A stretch of 64,000 nucleotides of DNA from Siphonodentalium dalli. Taxonomy: Eukaryota; Mollusca; Scaphopoda; Gadilida; Siphonodentaliidae. The DNA lies in the NCBI GenBank assembly GCA_032622095.1, contig CP136061.1, forward strand, positions 5,342,734 to 5,406,733. The letters run 5' to 3'. Positions 37,025 to 52,000 of this stretch are shown here, piece after piece (position 1 is the first letter of the stretch; each line of letters begins with the position of its first letter). A program made the translations under genes and the position numbers. The notes below the pieces were generated by a model that did no database searches, had not been told where the DNA came from, and saw only the letters and a program-made list of their open reading frames with translations.

Positions 37025-40000
37025 TATACTTCCATGGTGTAACCAAGGAAGTATATTGTTTTTCTACTGCGGCCGTTTTCTGTTTAATTGGAAATACTTA
37101 GAAACTAATGGGAGGAGGACCGCGAAATCTCTAGCGAATATAGGCATCTAAGGTCTACTAAAAATAATGGTATCCGGATGTTGGTCCAATATCTTTTGAC
37201 AGAGTTATGGCCCTTTTTCGATAATTTTTCATTGTTATTATTATTCTTATACTGGACACTTTTGCAACCCTTATTACTCGAAAAGTACCAGGAGTAGCAT
37301 ATTAAAACTTGGCACGTATCTTGGGGTCAAAGAGTTGTATGCCATCGTCGCATAAAGAATATTGTCCGCGTTTTCCCCGAGGAGTTATCTCCCTTTATCT
37401 GAAAAAATGTCATTTTATTATCTCGGAAATAATAAGGAGCAGAGCATCGAAAATTGGACCGTATGCACACCTCGATATGCCCTACTGCCCACGGGCATCA
37501 AAACTTGTGTCCGCGCTTTCCCTGAGGAGTTACCGCCCATAGTTGGCAAACCTCTATTTGATTGTACTCTGTTGTCCTCTTGTATCATTCCAGATAACTG
37601 CATGTGGTTTTCATAGTCGTGTTGACAGTTGTCAGTTTAGTCAGAGAAGGAAAATTTGACAGGGTCGGACATATATTTTGACACTGGGGTGGGGGGCAAC
37701 ATTTTCGCAAAATAAAATTTTGATTGACATTCATCTATTTAAGTTTATGTATTTCCCGAACGAAAACAAACCCATACCGGAAAGGATTTTTGAAATCCGA
37801 GAAGAAATGCAAGAGTTACGGGCCCTCAAAGTTTGCAATTTGGGCCCATGTGCTTGTGTACACATCTCCTCCGAAGATATCGAACATAGGATGACATCTG
37901 ATACGCCAACGTGTGCGGACGGAAGAGGGCACGCGGTGGGCCAAATTTTGCCAGTGTCTGTTCATTATTGTGGGTCTGGGTCCGTGGTACCAATTTTTAA
38001 TTCTTCTCCGAATCAGATGAAACTTGGAATATAACATCTGCAACATGAGCCGATCTAGAAATTGAAAGAATTTCGAAAATCCATCTAAAACTGACGGAAT
38101 TGCGGGCCCTCAAACTTTGCGATTTTGGACCCATGTGCTTGTGTACACATCTCCTCCGAAGATATCGAACATAGGATGTCATCTGATACGAAAATACGTA
38201 CGGACTGAAGAGGGCACGCGGTGGGTGTAATTTTGCCAGTGTCGGTTTAGTATTGTGGGTCAGGGGAGGGGTAGTCCGCGGTACCATTTTTTTATTCTTC
38301 TCCGAATCAGATGAAACTTGGAATGTAACATCTACCATATACGTTGATCACGATGCTGAAACAGATCGTAAATCCGTGTGAAAATGGCGGAGATTTTGGC
38401 CATCCAATTTTGAATTTGGGCCCATATGCTTTCCAATAACCAAAGTGTTATTCGGGTCCGAATCAGATGAAACTTGTGTTATGCAATCTATGTCAGCGGC
38501 AGATCGCAAAACTGGAAACAATTTTTAAATCCGTTGGAAACTAACGGAGTTACGGGCCCTCAAACTTCGCATTTTGTGCCAGGGTTGATGTTTTCCCAAT
38601 CCCGTCACCCAATTTCGAGGCAGGGGTGGGGTCACGTCCAAACACTTGAGATCAACCTACACATGTTAGGACAACATATACTCACCATACTTCATATTTT
38701 CCGTCCCTAAACTGTGATTCTTTCCACTCATGATTTTCCCTATTATTATACTTCCATGGTGTAACCAAGGAAGTATATTGTTTTTCTACTGCGGCCGTTT
38801 TCTGTTTAATTGGAAATACTTAGAAACTAATGGGAGGAGGACCGCGAAATCTCTAGCGAATATAGGCATCTAAGGTCTACTAAAAATAATGGTATCCGGA
38901 TGTTGGTCCAATATCTTTTGACAGAGTTATGGCCCTTTTTCGATAATTTTTCATTGTTATTATTATTCTTATACTGGACACTTTTGCAACCCTTATTACT
39001 CGAAAAGTACCAGGAGTAGCATATTAAAACTTGGCACGTATCTTGGGGTCAAAGAGTTGTATGCCATCGTCGCATAAAGAATATTGTCCGCGTTTTCCCC
39101 GAGGAGTTATCTCCCTTTATCTGAAAAAATGTCATTTTATTATCTCGGAAATAATAAGGAGCAGAGCATCGAAAATTGGACCGTATGCACACCTCGATAT
39201 GCCCTACTGCCCACGGGCATCAAAACTTGTGTCCGCGCTTTCCCTGAGGAGTTACCGCCCATAGTTGGCAAACCTCTATTTGATTGTACTCTGTTGTCCT
39301 CTTGTATCATTCCAGATAACTGCATGTGGTTTTCATAGTCGTGTTGACAGTTGTCAGTTTAGTCAGAGAAGGAAAATTTGACAGGGTCGGACATATATTT
39401 TGACACTGGGGTGGGGGGCAACATTTTCGCAAAATAAAATTTTGATTGACATTCATCTATTTAAGTTTATGTATTTCCCGAACGAAAACAAACCCATACC
39501 GGAAAGGATTTTTGAAATCCGAGAAGAAATGCAAGAGTTACGGGCCCTCAAAGTTTGCAATTTGGGCCCATGTGCTTGTGTACACATCTCCTCCGAAGAT
39601 ATCGAACATAGGATGACATCTGATACGCCAACGTGTGCGGACGGAAGAGGGCACGCGGTGGGCCAAATTTTGCCAGTGTCTGTTCATTATTGTGGGTCTG
39701 GGGAGGGGTGGTCCGTGGTACCAATTTTTAATTCTTCTCCGAATCAGATGAAACTTGGAATATAACATCTGCAACATGAGCCGATCTAGAAATTGAAAGA
39801 ATTTCGAAAATCCATCTAAAACTGACGGAATTGCGGGCCCTCAAACTTTGCGATTTTGGACCCATGTGCTTGTGTACACATCTCCTCCGAAGATATCGAA
39901 CATAGGATGTCATCTGATACGAAAATACGTACGGACTGAAGAGGGCACGCGGTGTGTGTAATTTTGCCAGTGTCGGTTTAGGATTGTGGGTCAGGGGAGG

Positions 40001-43000
40001 GGTAGTCCGCGGTACCATTTTTTTATTCTTCTCCGAATCAGATGAAACTTGGAATGTAACATCTACCATATACGTTGATCACGATGCTGAAACAGATCGT
40101 AAATCCGTGTGAAAATGGCGGAGATTTTGGCCATCCAATTTTGAATTTGGGCCCATATGCTTTCCAATAACCAAAGTGTTATTCGGGTCCGAATCAGATG
40201 AAACTTGTGTTATGCAATCTATGTCAGCGGCAGATCGCAAAACTGGAAACAATTTTTAAATCCGTTGGAAACTAACGGAGTTACGGGCCCTCAAACTTCG
40301 CATTTTGTGCCAGGGTTGATGTTTTCCCAATCCCGTCACCCAATTTCGAGGCAGGGGTGGGGTCACGTCCAAACACTTGAGATCAACCTACACATGTTAG
40401 GACAACATATACTCACCATACTTCATATTTTCCGTCCCTAAACTGTGATTCTTTCCACTCATGATTTTCCCTATTATTATACTTCCATGGTGTAACCAAG
40501 GAAGTATATTGTTTTTCTACTGCGGCCGTTTTCTGTTTAATTGGAAATACTTAGAAACTAATGGGAGGAGGACCGCGAAATCTCTAGCGAATATAGGCAT
40601 CTAAGGTCTACTAAAAATAATGGTATCCGGATGTTGGTCCAATATCTTTTGACAGAGTTATGGCCCTTTTTCGATAATTTTTCATTGTTATTATTATTCT
40701 TATACTGGACACTTTTGCAACCCTTATTACTCGAAAAGTACCAGGAGTAGCATATTAAAACTTGGCACGTATCTTGGGGTCAAAGAGTTGTATGCCATCG
40801 TCGCATAAAGAATATTGTCCGCGTTTTCCCCGAGGAGTTATCTCCCTTTATCTGAAAAAATGTCATTTTATTATCTCGGAAATAATAAGGAGCAGAGCAT
40901 CGAAAATTGGACCGTATGCACACCTCGATATGCCCTACTGCCCACGGGCATCAAAACTTGTGTCCGCGCTTTCCCTGAGGAGTTACCGCCCATAGTTGGC
41001 AAACCTCTATTTGATTGTACTCTGTTGTCCTCTTGTATCATTCCAGATAACTGCATGTGGTTTTCATAGTCGTGTTGACAGTTGTCAGTTTAGTCAGAGA
41101 AGGAAAATTTGACAGGGTCGGACATATATTTTGACACTGGGGTGGGGGGCAACATTTTCGCAAAATAAAATTTTGATTGACATTCATCTATTTAAGTTTA
41201 TGTATTTCCCGAACGAAAACAAACCCATACCGGAAAGGATTTTTGAAATCCGAGAAGAAATGCAAGAGTTACGGGCCCTCAAAGTTTGCAATTTGGGCCC
41301 ATGTGCTTGTGTACACATCTCCTCCGAAGATATCGAACATAGGATGACATCTGATACGCCAACGTGTGCGGACGGAAGAGGGCACGCGGTGGGCCAAATT
41401 TTGCCAGTGTCTGTTCATTATTGTGGGTCTGGGGAGGGGTGGTCCGTGGTACCAATTTTTAATTCTTCTCCGAATCAGATGAAACTTGGAATATAACATC
41501 TGCAACATGAGCCGATCTAGAAATTGAAAGAATTTCGAAAATCCATCTAAAACTGACGGAATTGCGGGCCCTCAAACTTTGCGATTTTGGACCCATGTGC
41601 TTGTGTACACATCTCCTCCGAAGATATCGAACATAGGATGTCATCTGATACGAAAATACGTACGGACTGAAGAGGGCACGCGGTGGGTGTAATTTTGCCA
41701 GTGTCGGTTTAGTATTGTGGGTCAGGGGAGGGGTAGTCCGCGGTACCATTTTTTTATTCTTCTCCGAATCAGATGAAACTTGGAATGTAACATCTACCAT
41801 ATACGTTGATCACGATGCTGAAACAGATCGTAAATCCGTGTGAAAATGGCGGAGATTTTGGCCATCCAATTTTGAATTTGGGCCCATATGTTTTCCAATA
41901 ACCAAAGTGTTATTCGGGTCCGAATCAGATGAAACTTGTGTTATGCAATCTATGTCAGCGGCAGATCGCAAAACTGGAAACAATTTTTAAATCCGTTGGA
42001 AACTAACGGAGTTACGGGCCCTCAAACTTCGCATTTTGTGCCAGGGTTGATGTTTTCCCAATCCCGTCACCCAATTTCGAGGCAGGGGTGGGGTCACGTC
42101 CAAACACTTGAGATCAACCTACACATGTTAGGACAACATATACTCACCATACTTCATATTTTCCGTCCCTAAACTGTGATTCTTTCCACTCATGATTTTC
42201 CCTATTATTATACTTCCATGGTGTAACCAAGGAAGTATATTGTTTTTCTACTGCGGCCGTTTTCTGTTTAATTGGAAATACTTAGAAACTAATGGGAGGA
42301 GGACCGCGAAATCTCTAGCGAATATAGGCATCTAAGGTCTACTAAAAATAATGGTATCCGGATGTTGGTCCAATATCTTTTGACAGAGTTATGGCCCTTT
42401 TTCGATAATTTTTCATTGTTATTATTATTCTTATACTGGACACTTTTGCAACCCTTATTACTCGAAAAGTACCAGGAGTAGCATATTAAAACTTGGCACG
42501 TATCTTGGGGTCAAAGAGTTGTATGCCATCGTCGCATAAAGAATATTGTCCGCGTTTTCCCCGAGGAGTTATCTCCCTTTATCTGAAAAAATGTCATTTT
42601 ATTATCTCGGAAATAATAAGGAGCAGAGCATCGAAAATTGGACCGTATGCACACCTCGATATGCCCTACTGCCCACGGGCATCAAAACTTGTGTCCGCGC
42701 TTTCCCTGAGGAGTTACCGCCCATAGTTGGCAAACCTCTATTTGATTGTACTCTGTTGTCCTCTTGTATCATTCCAGATAACTGCATGTGGTTTTCATAG
42801 TCGTGTTGACAGTTGTCAGTTTAGTCAGAGAAGGAAAATTTGACAGGGTCGGACATATATTTTGACACTGGGGTGGGGGGCAACATTTTCGCAAAATAAA
42901 ATTTTGATTGACATTCATCTATTTAAGTTTATGTATTTCCCGAACGAAAACAAACCCATACCGGAAAGGATTTTTGAAATCCGAGAAGAAATGCAAGAGT

Positions 43001-46000
43001 TACGGGCCCTCAAAGTTTGCAATTTGGGCCCATGTGCTTGTGTACACATCTCCTCCGAAGATATCGAACATAGGATGACATCTGATACGCCAACGTGTGC
43101 GGACGGAAGAGGGCACGCGGTGGGCCAAATTTTGCCAGTGTCTGTTCATTATTGTGGGTCTGGGTCCGTGGTACCAATTTTTAATTCTTCTCCGAATCAG
43201 ATGAAACTTGGAATATAACATCTGCAACATGAGCCGATCTAGAAATTGAAAGAATTTCGAAAATCCATCTAAAACTGACGGAATTGCGGGCCCTCAAACT
43301 TTGCGATTTTGGACCCATGTGCTTGTGTACACATCTCCTCCGAAGATATCGAACATAGGATGTCATCTGATACGAAAATACGTACGGACTGAAGAGGGCA
43401 CGCGGTGGGTGTAATTTTGCCAGTGTCGGTTTAGTATTGTGGGTCAGGGGAGGGGTAGTCCGCGGTACCATTTTTTTATTCTTCTCCGAATCAGATGAAA
43501 CTTGGAATGTAACATCTACCATATACGTTGATCACGATGCTGAAACAGATCGTAAATCCGTGTGAAAATGGCGGAGATTTTGGCCATCCAATTTTGAATT
43601 TGGGCCCATATGCTTTCCAATAACCAAAGTGTTATTCGGGTCCGAATCAGATGAAACTTGTGTTATGCAATCTATGTCAGCGGCAGATCGCAAAACTGGA
43701 AACAATTTTTAAATCCGTTGGAAACTAACGGAGTTACGGGCCCTCAAACTTCGCATTTTGTGCCAGGGTTGATGTTTTCCCAATCCCGTCACCCAATTTC
43801 GAGGCAGGGGTGGGGTCACGTCCAAACACTTGAGATCAACCTACACATGTTAGGACAACATATACTCACCATACTTCATATTTTCCGTCCCTAAACTGTG
43901 ATTCTTTCCACTCATGATTTTCCCTATTATTATACTTCCATGGTGTAACCAAGGAAGTATATTGTTTTTCTACTGCGGCCGTTTTCTGTTTAATTGGAAA
44001 TACTTAGAAACTAATGGGAGGAGGACCGCGAAATCTCTAGCGAATATAGGCATCTAAGGTCTACTAAAAATAATGGTATCCGGATGTTGGTCCAATATCT
44101 TTTGACAGAGTTATGGCCCTTTTTCGATAATTTTTCATTGTTATTATTATTCTTATACTGGACACTTTTGCAACCCTTATTACTCGAAAAGTACCAGGAG
44201 TAGCATATTAAAACTTGGCACGTATCTTGGGGTCAAAGAGTTGTATGCCATCGTCGCATAAAGAATATTGTCCGCGTTTTCCCCGAGGAGTTATCTCCCT
44301 TTATCTGAAAAAATGTCATTTTATTATCTCGGAAATAATAAGGAGCAGAGCATCGAAAATTGGACCGTATGCACACCTCGATATGCCCTACTGCCCACGG
44401 GCATCAAAACTTGTGTCCGCGCTTTCCCTGAGGAGTTACCGCCCATAGTTGGCAAACCTCTATTTGATTGTACTCTGTTGTCCTCTTGTATCATTCCAGA
44501 TAACTGCATGTGGTTTTCATAGTCGTGTTGACAGTTGTCAGTTTAGTCAGAGAAGGAAAATTTGACAGGGTCGGACATATATTTTGACACTGGGGTGGGG
44601 GGCAACATTTTCGCAAAATAAAATTTTGATTGACATTCATCTATTTAAGTTTATGTATTTCCCGAACGAAAACAAACCCATACCGGAAAGGATTTTTGAA
44701 ATCCGAGAAGAAATGCAAGAGTTACGGGCCCTCAAAGTTTGCAATTTGGGCCCATGTGCTTGTGTACACATCTCCTCCGAAGATATCGAACATAGGATGA
44801 CATCTGATACGCCAACGTGTGCGGACGGAAGAGGGCACGCGGTGGGCCAAATTTTGCCAGTGTCTGTTCATTATTGTGGGTCTGGGGAGGGGTGGTCCGT
44901 GGTACCAATTTTTAATTCTTCTCCGAATCAGATGAAACTTGGAATATAACATCTGCAACATGAGCCGATCTAGAAATTGAAAGAATTTCGAAAATCCATC
45001 TAAAACTGACGGAATTGCGGGCCCTCAAACTTTGCGATTTTGGACCCATGTGCTTGTGTACACATCTCCTCCGAAGATATCGAACATAGGATGTCATCTG
45101 ATACGAAAATACGTATGGACTGAAGAGGGCACGCGGTGTGTGTAATTTTGCCAGTGTCGGTTTAGTATTGTGGGTCAGGGGAGGGGTAGTCCGCGGTACC
45201 ATTTTTTTATTCTTCTCCGAATCAGATGAAACTTGGAATGTAACATCTACCATATACGTTGATCACGATGCTGAAACAGATCGTAAATCCGTGTGAAAAT
45301 GGCGGAGATTTTGGCCATCCAATTTTGAATTTGGGCCCATATGCTTTCCAATAACCAAAGTGTTATTCGGGTCCGAATCAGATGAAACTTGTGTTATGCA
45401 ATCTATGTCAGCGGCAGATCGCAAAACTGGAAACAATTTTTAAATCCGTTGGAAACTAACGGAGTTACGGGCCCTCAAACTTCGCATTTTGTGCCAGGGT
45501 TGATGTTTTCCCAATCCCGTCACCCAATTTCGAGGCAGGGGTGGGGTCACGTCCAAACACTTGAGATCAACCTACACATGTTAGGACAACATATACTCAC
45601 CATACTTCATATTTTCCGTCCCTAAACTGTGATTCTTTCCACTCATGATTTTCCCTATTATTATACTTCCATGGTGTAACCAAGGAAGTATATTGTTTTT
45701 CTACTGCGGCCGTTTTCTGTTTAATTGGAAATACTTAGAAACTAATGGGAGGAGGACCGCGAAATCTCTAGCGAATATAGGCATCTAAGGTCTACTAAAA
45801 ATAATGGTATCCGGATGTTGGTCCAATATCTTTTGACAGAGTTATGGCCCTTTTTCGATAATTTTTCATTGTTATTATTATTCTTATACTGGACACTTTT
45901 GCAACCCTTATTACTCGAAAAGTACCAGGAGTAGCATATTAAAACTTGGCACGTATCTTGGGGTCAAAGAGTTGTATGCCATCGTCGCATAAAGAATATT

Positions 46001-49000
46001 GTCCGCGTTTTCCCCGAGGAGTTATCTCCCTTTATCTGAAAAAATGTCATTTTATTATCTCGGAAATAATAAGGAGCAGAGCATCGAAAATTGGACCGTA
46101 TGCACACCTCGATATGCCCTACTGCCCACGGGCATCAAAACTTGTGTCCGCGCTTTCCCTGAGGAGTTACCGCCCATAGTTGGCAAACCTCTATTTGATT
46201 GTACTCTGTTGTCCTCTTGTATCATTCCAGATAACTGCATGTGGTTTTCATAGTCGTGTTGACAGTTGTCAGTTTAGTCAGAGAAGGAAAATTTGACAGG
46301 GTCGGACATATATTTTGACACTGGGGTGGGGGGCAACATTTTCGCAAAATAAAATTTTGATTGACATTCATCTATTTAAGTTTATGTATTTCCCGAACGA
46401 AAACAAACCCATACCGGAAAGGATTTTTGAAATCCGAGAAGAAATGCAAGAGTTACGGGCCCTCAAAGTTTGCAATTTGGGCCCATGTGCTTGTGTACAC
46501 ATCTCCTCCGAAGATATCGAACATAGGATGACATCTGATACGCCAACGTGTGCGGACGGAAGAGGGCACGCGGTGGGCCAAATTTTGCCAGTGTCTGTTC
46601 ATTATTGTGGGTCTGGGGAGGGGTGGTCCGTGGTACCAATTTTTAATTCTTCTCCGAATCAGATGAAACTTGGAATATAACATCTGCAACATGAGCCGAT
46701 CTAGAAATTGAAAGAATTTCGAAAATCCATCTAAAACTGACGGAATTGCGGGCCCTCAAACTTTGCGATTTTGGACCCATGTGCTTGTGTACACATCTCC
46801 TCCGAAGATATCGAACATAGGATGTCATCTGATACGAAAATACGTACGGACTGAAGAGGGCACGCGGTGGGTGTAATTTTGCCAGTGTCGGTTTAGTATT
46901 GTGGGTCAGGGGAGGGGTAGTCCGCGGTACCATTTTTTTATTCTTCTCCGAATCAGATGAAACTTGGAATGTAACATCTACCATATACGTTGATCACGAT
47001 GCTGAAACAGATCGTAAATCCGTGTGAAAATGGCGGAGATTTTGGCCATCCAATTTTGAATTTGGGCCCATATGTTTTCCAATAACCAAAGTGTTATTCG
47101 GGTCCGAATCAGATGAAACTTGTGTTATGCAATATATGTCAGCGGCAGATCGCAAAACTGGAAACAATTTTTAAATCCGTTGGAAACTAACGGAGTTACG
47201 GGCCCTCAAACTTCGCATTTTGTGCCAGGGTTGATGTTTTCCCAATCCCGTCACCCAATTTCGAGGCAGGGGTGGGGTCACGTCCAAACACTTGAGATCA
47301 ACCTACACATGTTAGGACAACATATACTCACCATACTTCATATTTTCCGTCCCTAAACTGTGATTCTTTCCACTCATGATTTTCCCTATTATTATACTTC
47401 CATGGTGTAACCAAGGAAGTATATTGTTTTTCTACTGCGGCCGTTTTCTGTTTAATTGGAAATACTTAGAAACTAATGGGAGGAGGACCGCGAAATCTCT
47501 AGCGAATATAGGCATCTAAGGTCTACTAAAAATAATGGTATCCGGATGTTGGTCCAATATCTTTTGACAGAGTTATGGCCCTTTTTCGATAATTTTTCAT
47601 TGTTATTATTATTCTTATACTGGACACTTTTGCAACCCTTATTACTCGAAAAGTACCAGGAGTAGCATATTAAAACTTGGCACGTATCTTGGGGTCAAAG
47701 AGTTGTATGCCATCGTCGCATAAAGAATATTGTCCGCGTTTTCCCCGAGGAGTTATCTCCCTTTATCTGAAAAAATGTCATTTTATTATCTCGGAAATAA
47801 TAAGGAGCAGAGCATCGAAAATTGGACCGTATGCACACCTCGATATGCCCTACTGCCCACGGGCATCAAAACTTGTGTCCGCGCTTTCCCTGAGGAGTTA
47901 CCGCCCATAGTTGGCAAACCTCTATTTGATTGTACTCTGTTGTCCTCTTGTATCATTCCAGATAACTGCATGTGGTTTTCATAGTCGTGTTGACAGTTGT
48001 CAGTTTAGTCAGAGAAGGAAAATTTGACAGGGTCGGACATATATTTTGACACTGGGGTGGGGGGCAACATTTTCGCAAAATAAAATTTTGATTGACATTC
48101 ATCTATTTAAGTTTATGTATTTCCCGAACGAAAACAAACCCATACCGGAAAGGATTTTTGAAATCCGAGAAGAAATGCAAGAGTTACGGGCCCTCAAAGT
48201 TTGCAATTTGGGCCCATGTGCTTGTGTACACATCTCCTCCGAAGATATCGAACATAGGATGACATCTGATACGCCAACGTGTGCGGACGGAAGAGGGCAC
48301 GCGGTGGGCCAAATTTTGCCAGTGTCTGTTCATTATTGTGGGTCTGGGGAGGGGTGGTCCGTGGTACCAATTTTTAATTCTTCTCCGAATCAGATGAAAC
48401 TTGGAATATAACATCTGCAACATGAGCCGATCTAGAAATTGAAAGAATTTCGAAAATCCATCTAAAACTGACGGAATTGCGGGCCCTCAAACTTTGCGAT
48501 TTTGGACCCATGTGCTTGTGTACACATCTCCTCCGAAGATATCGAACATAGGATGTCATCTGATACGAAAATACGTACGGACTGAAGAGGGCACGCGGTG
48601 GGTGTAATTTTGCCAGTGTCGGTTTAGTATTGTGGGTCAGGGGAGGGGTAGTCCGCGGTACCATTTTTTTATTCTTCTCCGAATCAGATGAAACTTGGAA
48701 TGTAACATCTACCATATACGTTGATCACGATGCTGAAACAGATCGTAAATCCGTGTGAAAATGGCGGAGATTTTGGCCATCCAATTTTGAATTTGGGCCC
48801 ATATGTTTTCCAATAACCAAAGTGTTATTCGGGTCCGAATCAGATGAAACTTGTGTTATGCAATCTATGTCAGCGGCAGATCGCAAAACTGGAAACAATT
48901 TTTAAATCCGTTGGAAACTAACGGAGTTACGGGCCCTCAAACTTCGCATTTTGTGCCAGGGTTGATGTTTTCCCAATCCCGTCACCCAATTTCGAGGCAG

Positions 49001-52000
49001 GGGTGGGGTCACGTCCAAACACTTGAGATCAACCTACACATGTTAGGACAACATATACTCACCATACTTCATATTTTCCGTCCCTAAACTGTGATTCTTT
49101 CCACTCATGATTTTCCCTATTATTATACTTCCATGGTGTAACCAAGGAAGTATATTGTTTTTCTACTGCGGCCGTTTTCTGTTTAATTGGAAATACTTAG
49201 AAACTAATGGGAGGAGGACCGCGAAATCTCTAGCGAATATAGGCATCTAAGGTCTACTAAAAATAATGGTATCCGGATGTTGGTCCAATATCTTTTGACA
49301 GAGTTATGGCCCTTTTTCGATAATTTTTCATTGTTATTATTATTCTTATACTGGACACTTTTGCAACCCTTATTACTCGAAAAGTACCAGGAGTAGCATA
49401 TTAAAACTTGGCACGTATCTTGGGGTCAAAGAGTTGTATGCCATCGTCGCATAAAGAATATTGTCCGCGTTTTCCCCGAGGAGTTATCTCCCTTTATCTG
49501 AAAAAATGTCATTTTATTATCTCGGAAATAATAAGGAGCAGAGCATCGAAAATTGGACCGTATGCACACCTCGATATGCCCTACTGCCCACGGGCATCAA
49601 AACTTGTGTCCGCGCTTTCCCTGAGGAGTTACCGCCCATAGTTGGCAAACCTCTATTTGATTGTACTCTGTTGTCCTCTTGTATCATTCCAGATAACTGC
49701 ATGTGGTTTTCATAGTCGTGTTGACAGTTGTCAGTTTAGTCAGAGAAGGAAAATTTGACAGGGTCGGACATATATTTTGACACTGGGGTGGGGGGCAACA
49801 TTTTCGCAAAATAAAATTTTGATTGACATTCATCTATTTAAGTTTATGTATTTCCCGAACGAAAACAAACCCATACCGGAAAGGATTTTTGAAATCCGAG
49901 AAGAAATGCAAGAGTTACGGGCCCTCAAAGTTTGCAATTTGGGCCCATGTGCTTGTGTACACATCTCCTCCGAAGATATCGAACATAGGATGACATCTGA
50001 TACGCCAACGTGTGCGGACGGAAGAGGGCACGCGGTGGGCCAAATTTTGCCAGTGTCTGTTCATTATTGTGGGTCTGGGGAGGGGTGGTCCGTGGTACCA
50101 ATTTTTAATTCTTCTCCGAATCAGATGAAACTTGGAATATAACATCTGCAACATGAGCCGATCTAGAAATTGAAAGAATTTCGAAAATCCATCTAAAACT
50201 GACGGAATTGCGGGCCCTCAAACTTTGCGATTTTACACCCATGTGCTTGTGTACACATCTCCTCCGAAGATATCGAACATAGGATGTCATCTGATACGAA
50301 AATACGTACGTACTGAAGAGGGCACGCGGTGGGTGTAATTTTGCCAGTGTCGGTTTAGTATTGTGGGTCAGGGGAGGGGTAGTCCGCGGTACCATTTTTT
50401 TATTCTTCTCCGAATCAGATGAAACTTGGAATGTAACATCTACCATATACGTTGATCACGATGCTGAAACAGATCGTAAATCCGTGTGAAAATGGCGGAG
50501 ATTTTGGCCATCCAATTTTGAATTTGGGCCCATATGTTTTCCAATAACCAAAGTGTTATTCGGGTCCGAATCAGATGAAACTTGTGTTATGCAATCTATG
50601 TCAGCGGCAGATCGCAAAACTGGAAACAATTTTTAAATCCGTTGGAAACTAACGGAGTTACGGGCCCTCAAACTTCGCATTTTGTGCCAGGGTTGATGTT
50701 TTCCCAATCCCGTCACCCAATTTCGAGGCAGGGGTGGGGTCACGTCCAAACACTTGAGATCAACCTACACATGTTAGGACAACATATACTCACCATACTT
50801 CATATTTTCCGTCCCTAAACTGTGATTCTTTCCACTCATGATTTTCCCTATTATTATACTTCCATGGTGTAACCAAGGAAGTATATTGTTTTTCTACTGC
50901 GGCCGTTTTCTGTTTAATTGGAAATACTTAGAAACTAATGGGAGGAGGACCGCGAAATCTCTAGCGAATATAGGCATCTAAGGTCTACTAAAAATAATGG
51001 TATCCGGATGTTGGTCCAATATCTTTTGACAGAGTTATGGCCCTTTTTCGATAATTTTTCATTGTTATTATTATTCTTATACTGGACACTTTTGCAACCC
51101 TTATTACTCGAAAAGTACCAGGAGTAGCATATTAAAACTTGGCACGTATCTTGGGGTCAAAGAGTTGTATGCCATCGTCGCATAAAGAATATTGTCCGCG
51201 TTTTCCCCGAGGAGTTATCTCCCTTTATCTGAAAAAATGTCATTTTATTATCTCGGAAATAATAAGGAGCAGAGCATCGAAAATTGGACCGTATGCACAC
51301 CTCGATATGCCCTACTGCCCACGGGCATCAAAACTTGTGTCCGCGCTTTCCCTGAGGAGTTACCGCCCATAGTTGGCAAACCTCTATTTGATTGTACTCT
51401 GTTGTCCTCTTGTATCATTCCAGATAACTGCATGTGGTTTTCATAGTCGTGTTGACAGTTGTCAGTTTAGTCAGAGAAGGAAAATTTGACAGGGTCGGAC
51501 ATATATTTTGACACTGGGGTGGGGGGCAACATTTTCGCAAAATAAAATTTTGATTGACATTCATCTATTTAAGTTTATGTATTTCCCGAACGAAAACAAA
51601 CCCATACCGGAAAGGATTTTTGAAATCCGAGAAGAAATGCAAGAGTTACGGGCCCTCAAAGTTTGCAATTTGGGCCCATGTGCTTGTGTACACATCTCCT
51701 CCGAAGATATCGAACATAGGATGACATCTGATACGCCAACGTGTGCGGACGGAAGAGGGCACGCGGTGGGCCAAATTTTGCCAGTGTCTGTTCATTATTG
51801 TGGGTCTGGGGAGGGGTGGTCCGTGGTACCAATTTTTAATTCTTCTCCGAATCAGATGAAACTTGGAATATAACATCTGCAACATGAGCCGATCTAGAAA
51901 TTGAAAGAATTTCGAAAATCCATCTAAAAATGACGGAATTGCGGGCCCTCAAACTTTGCGATTTTGGACCCATGTGCTTGTGTACACATCTCCTCCGAAG

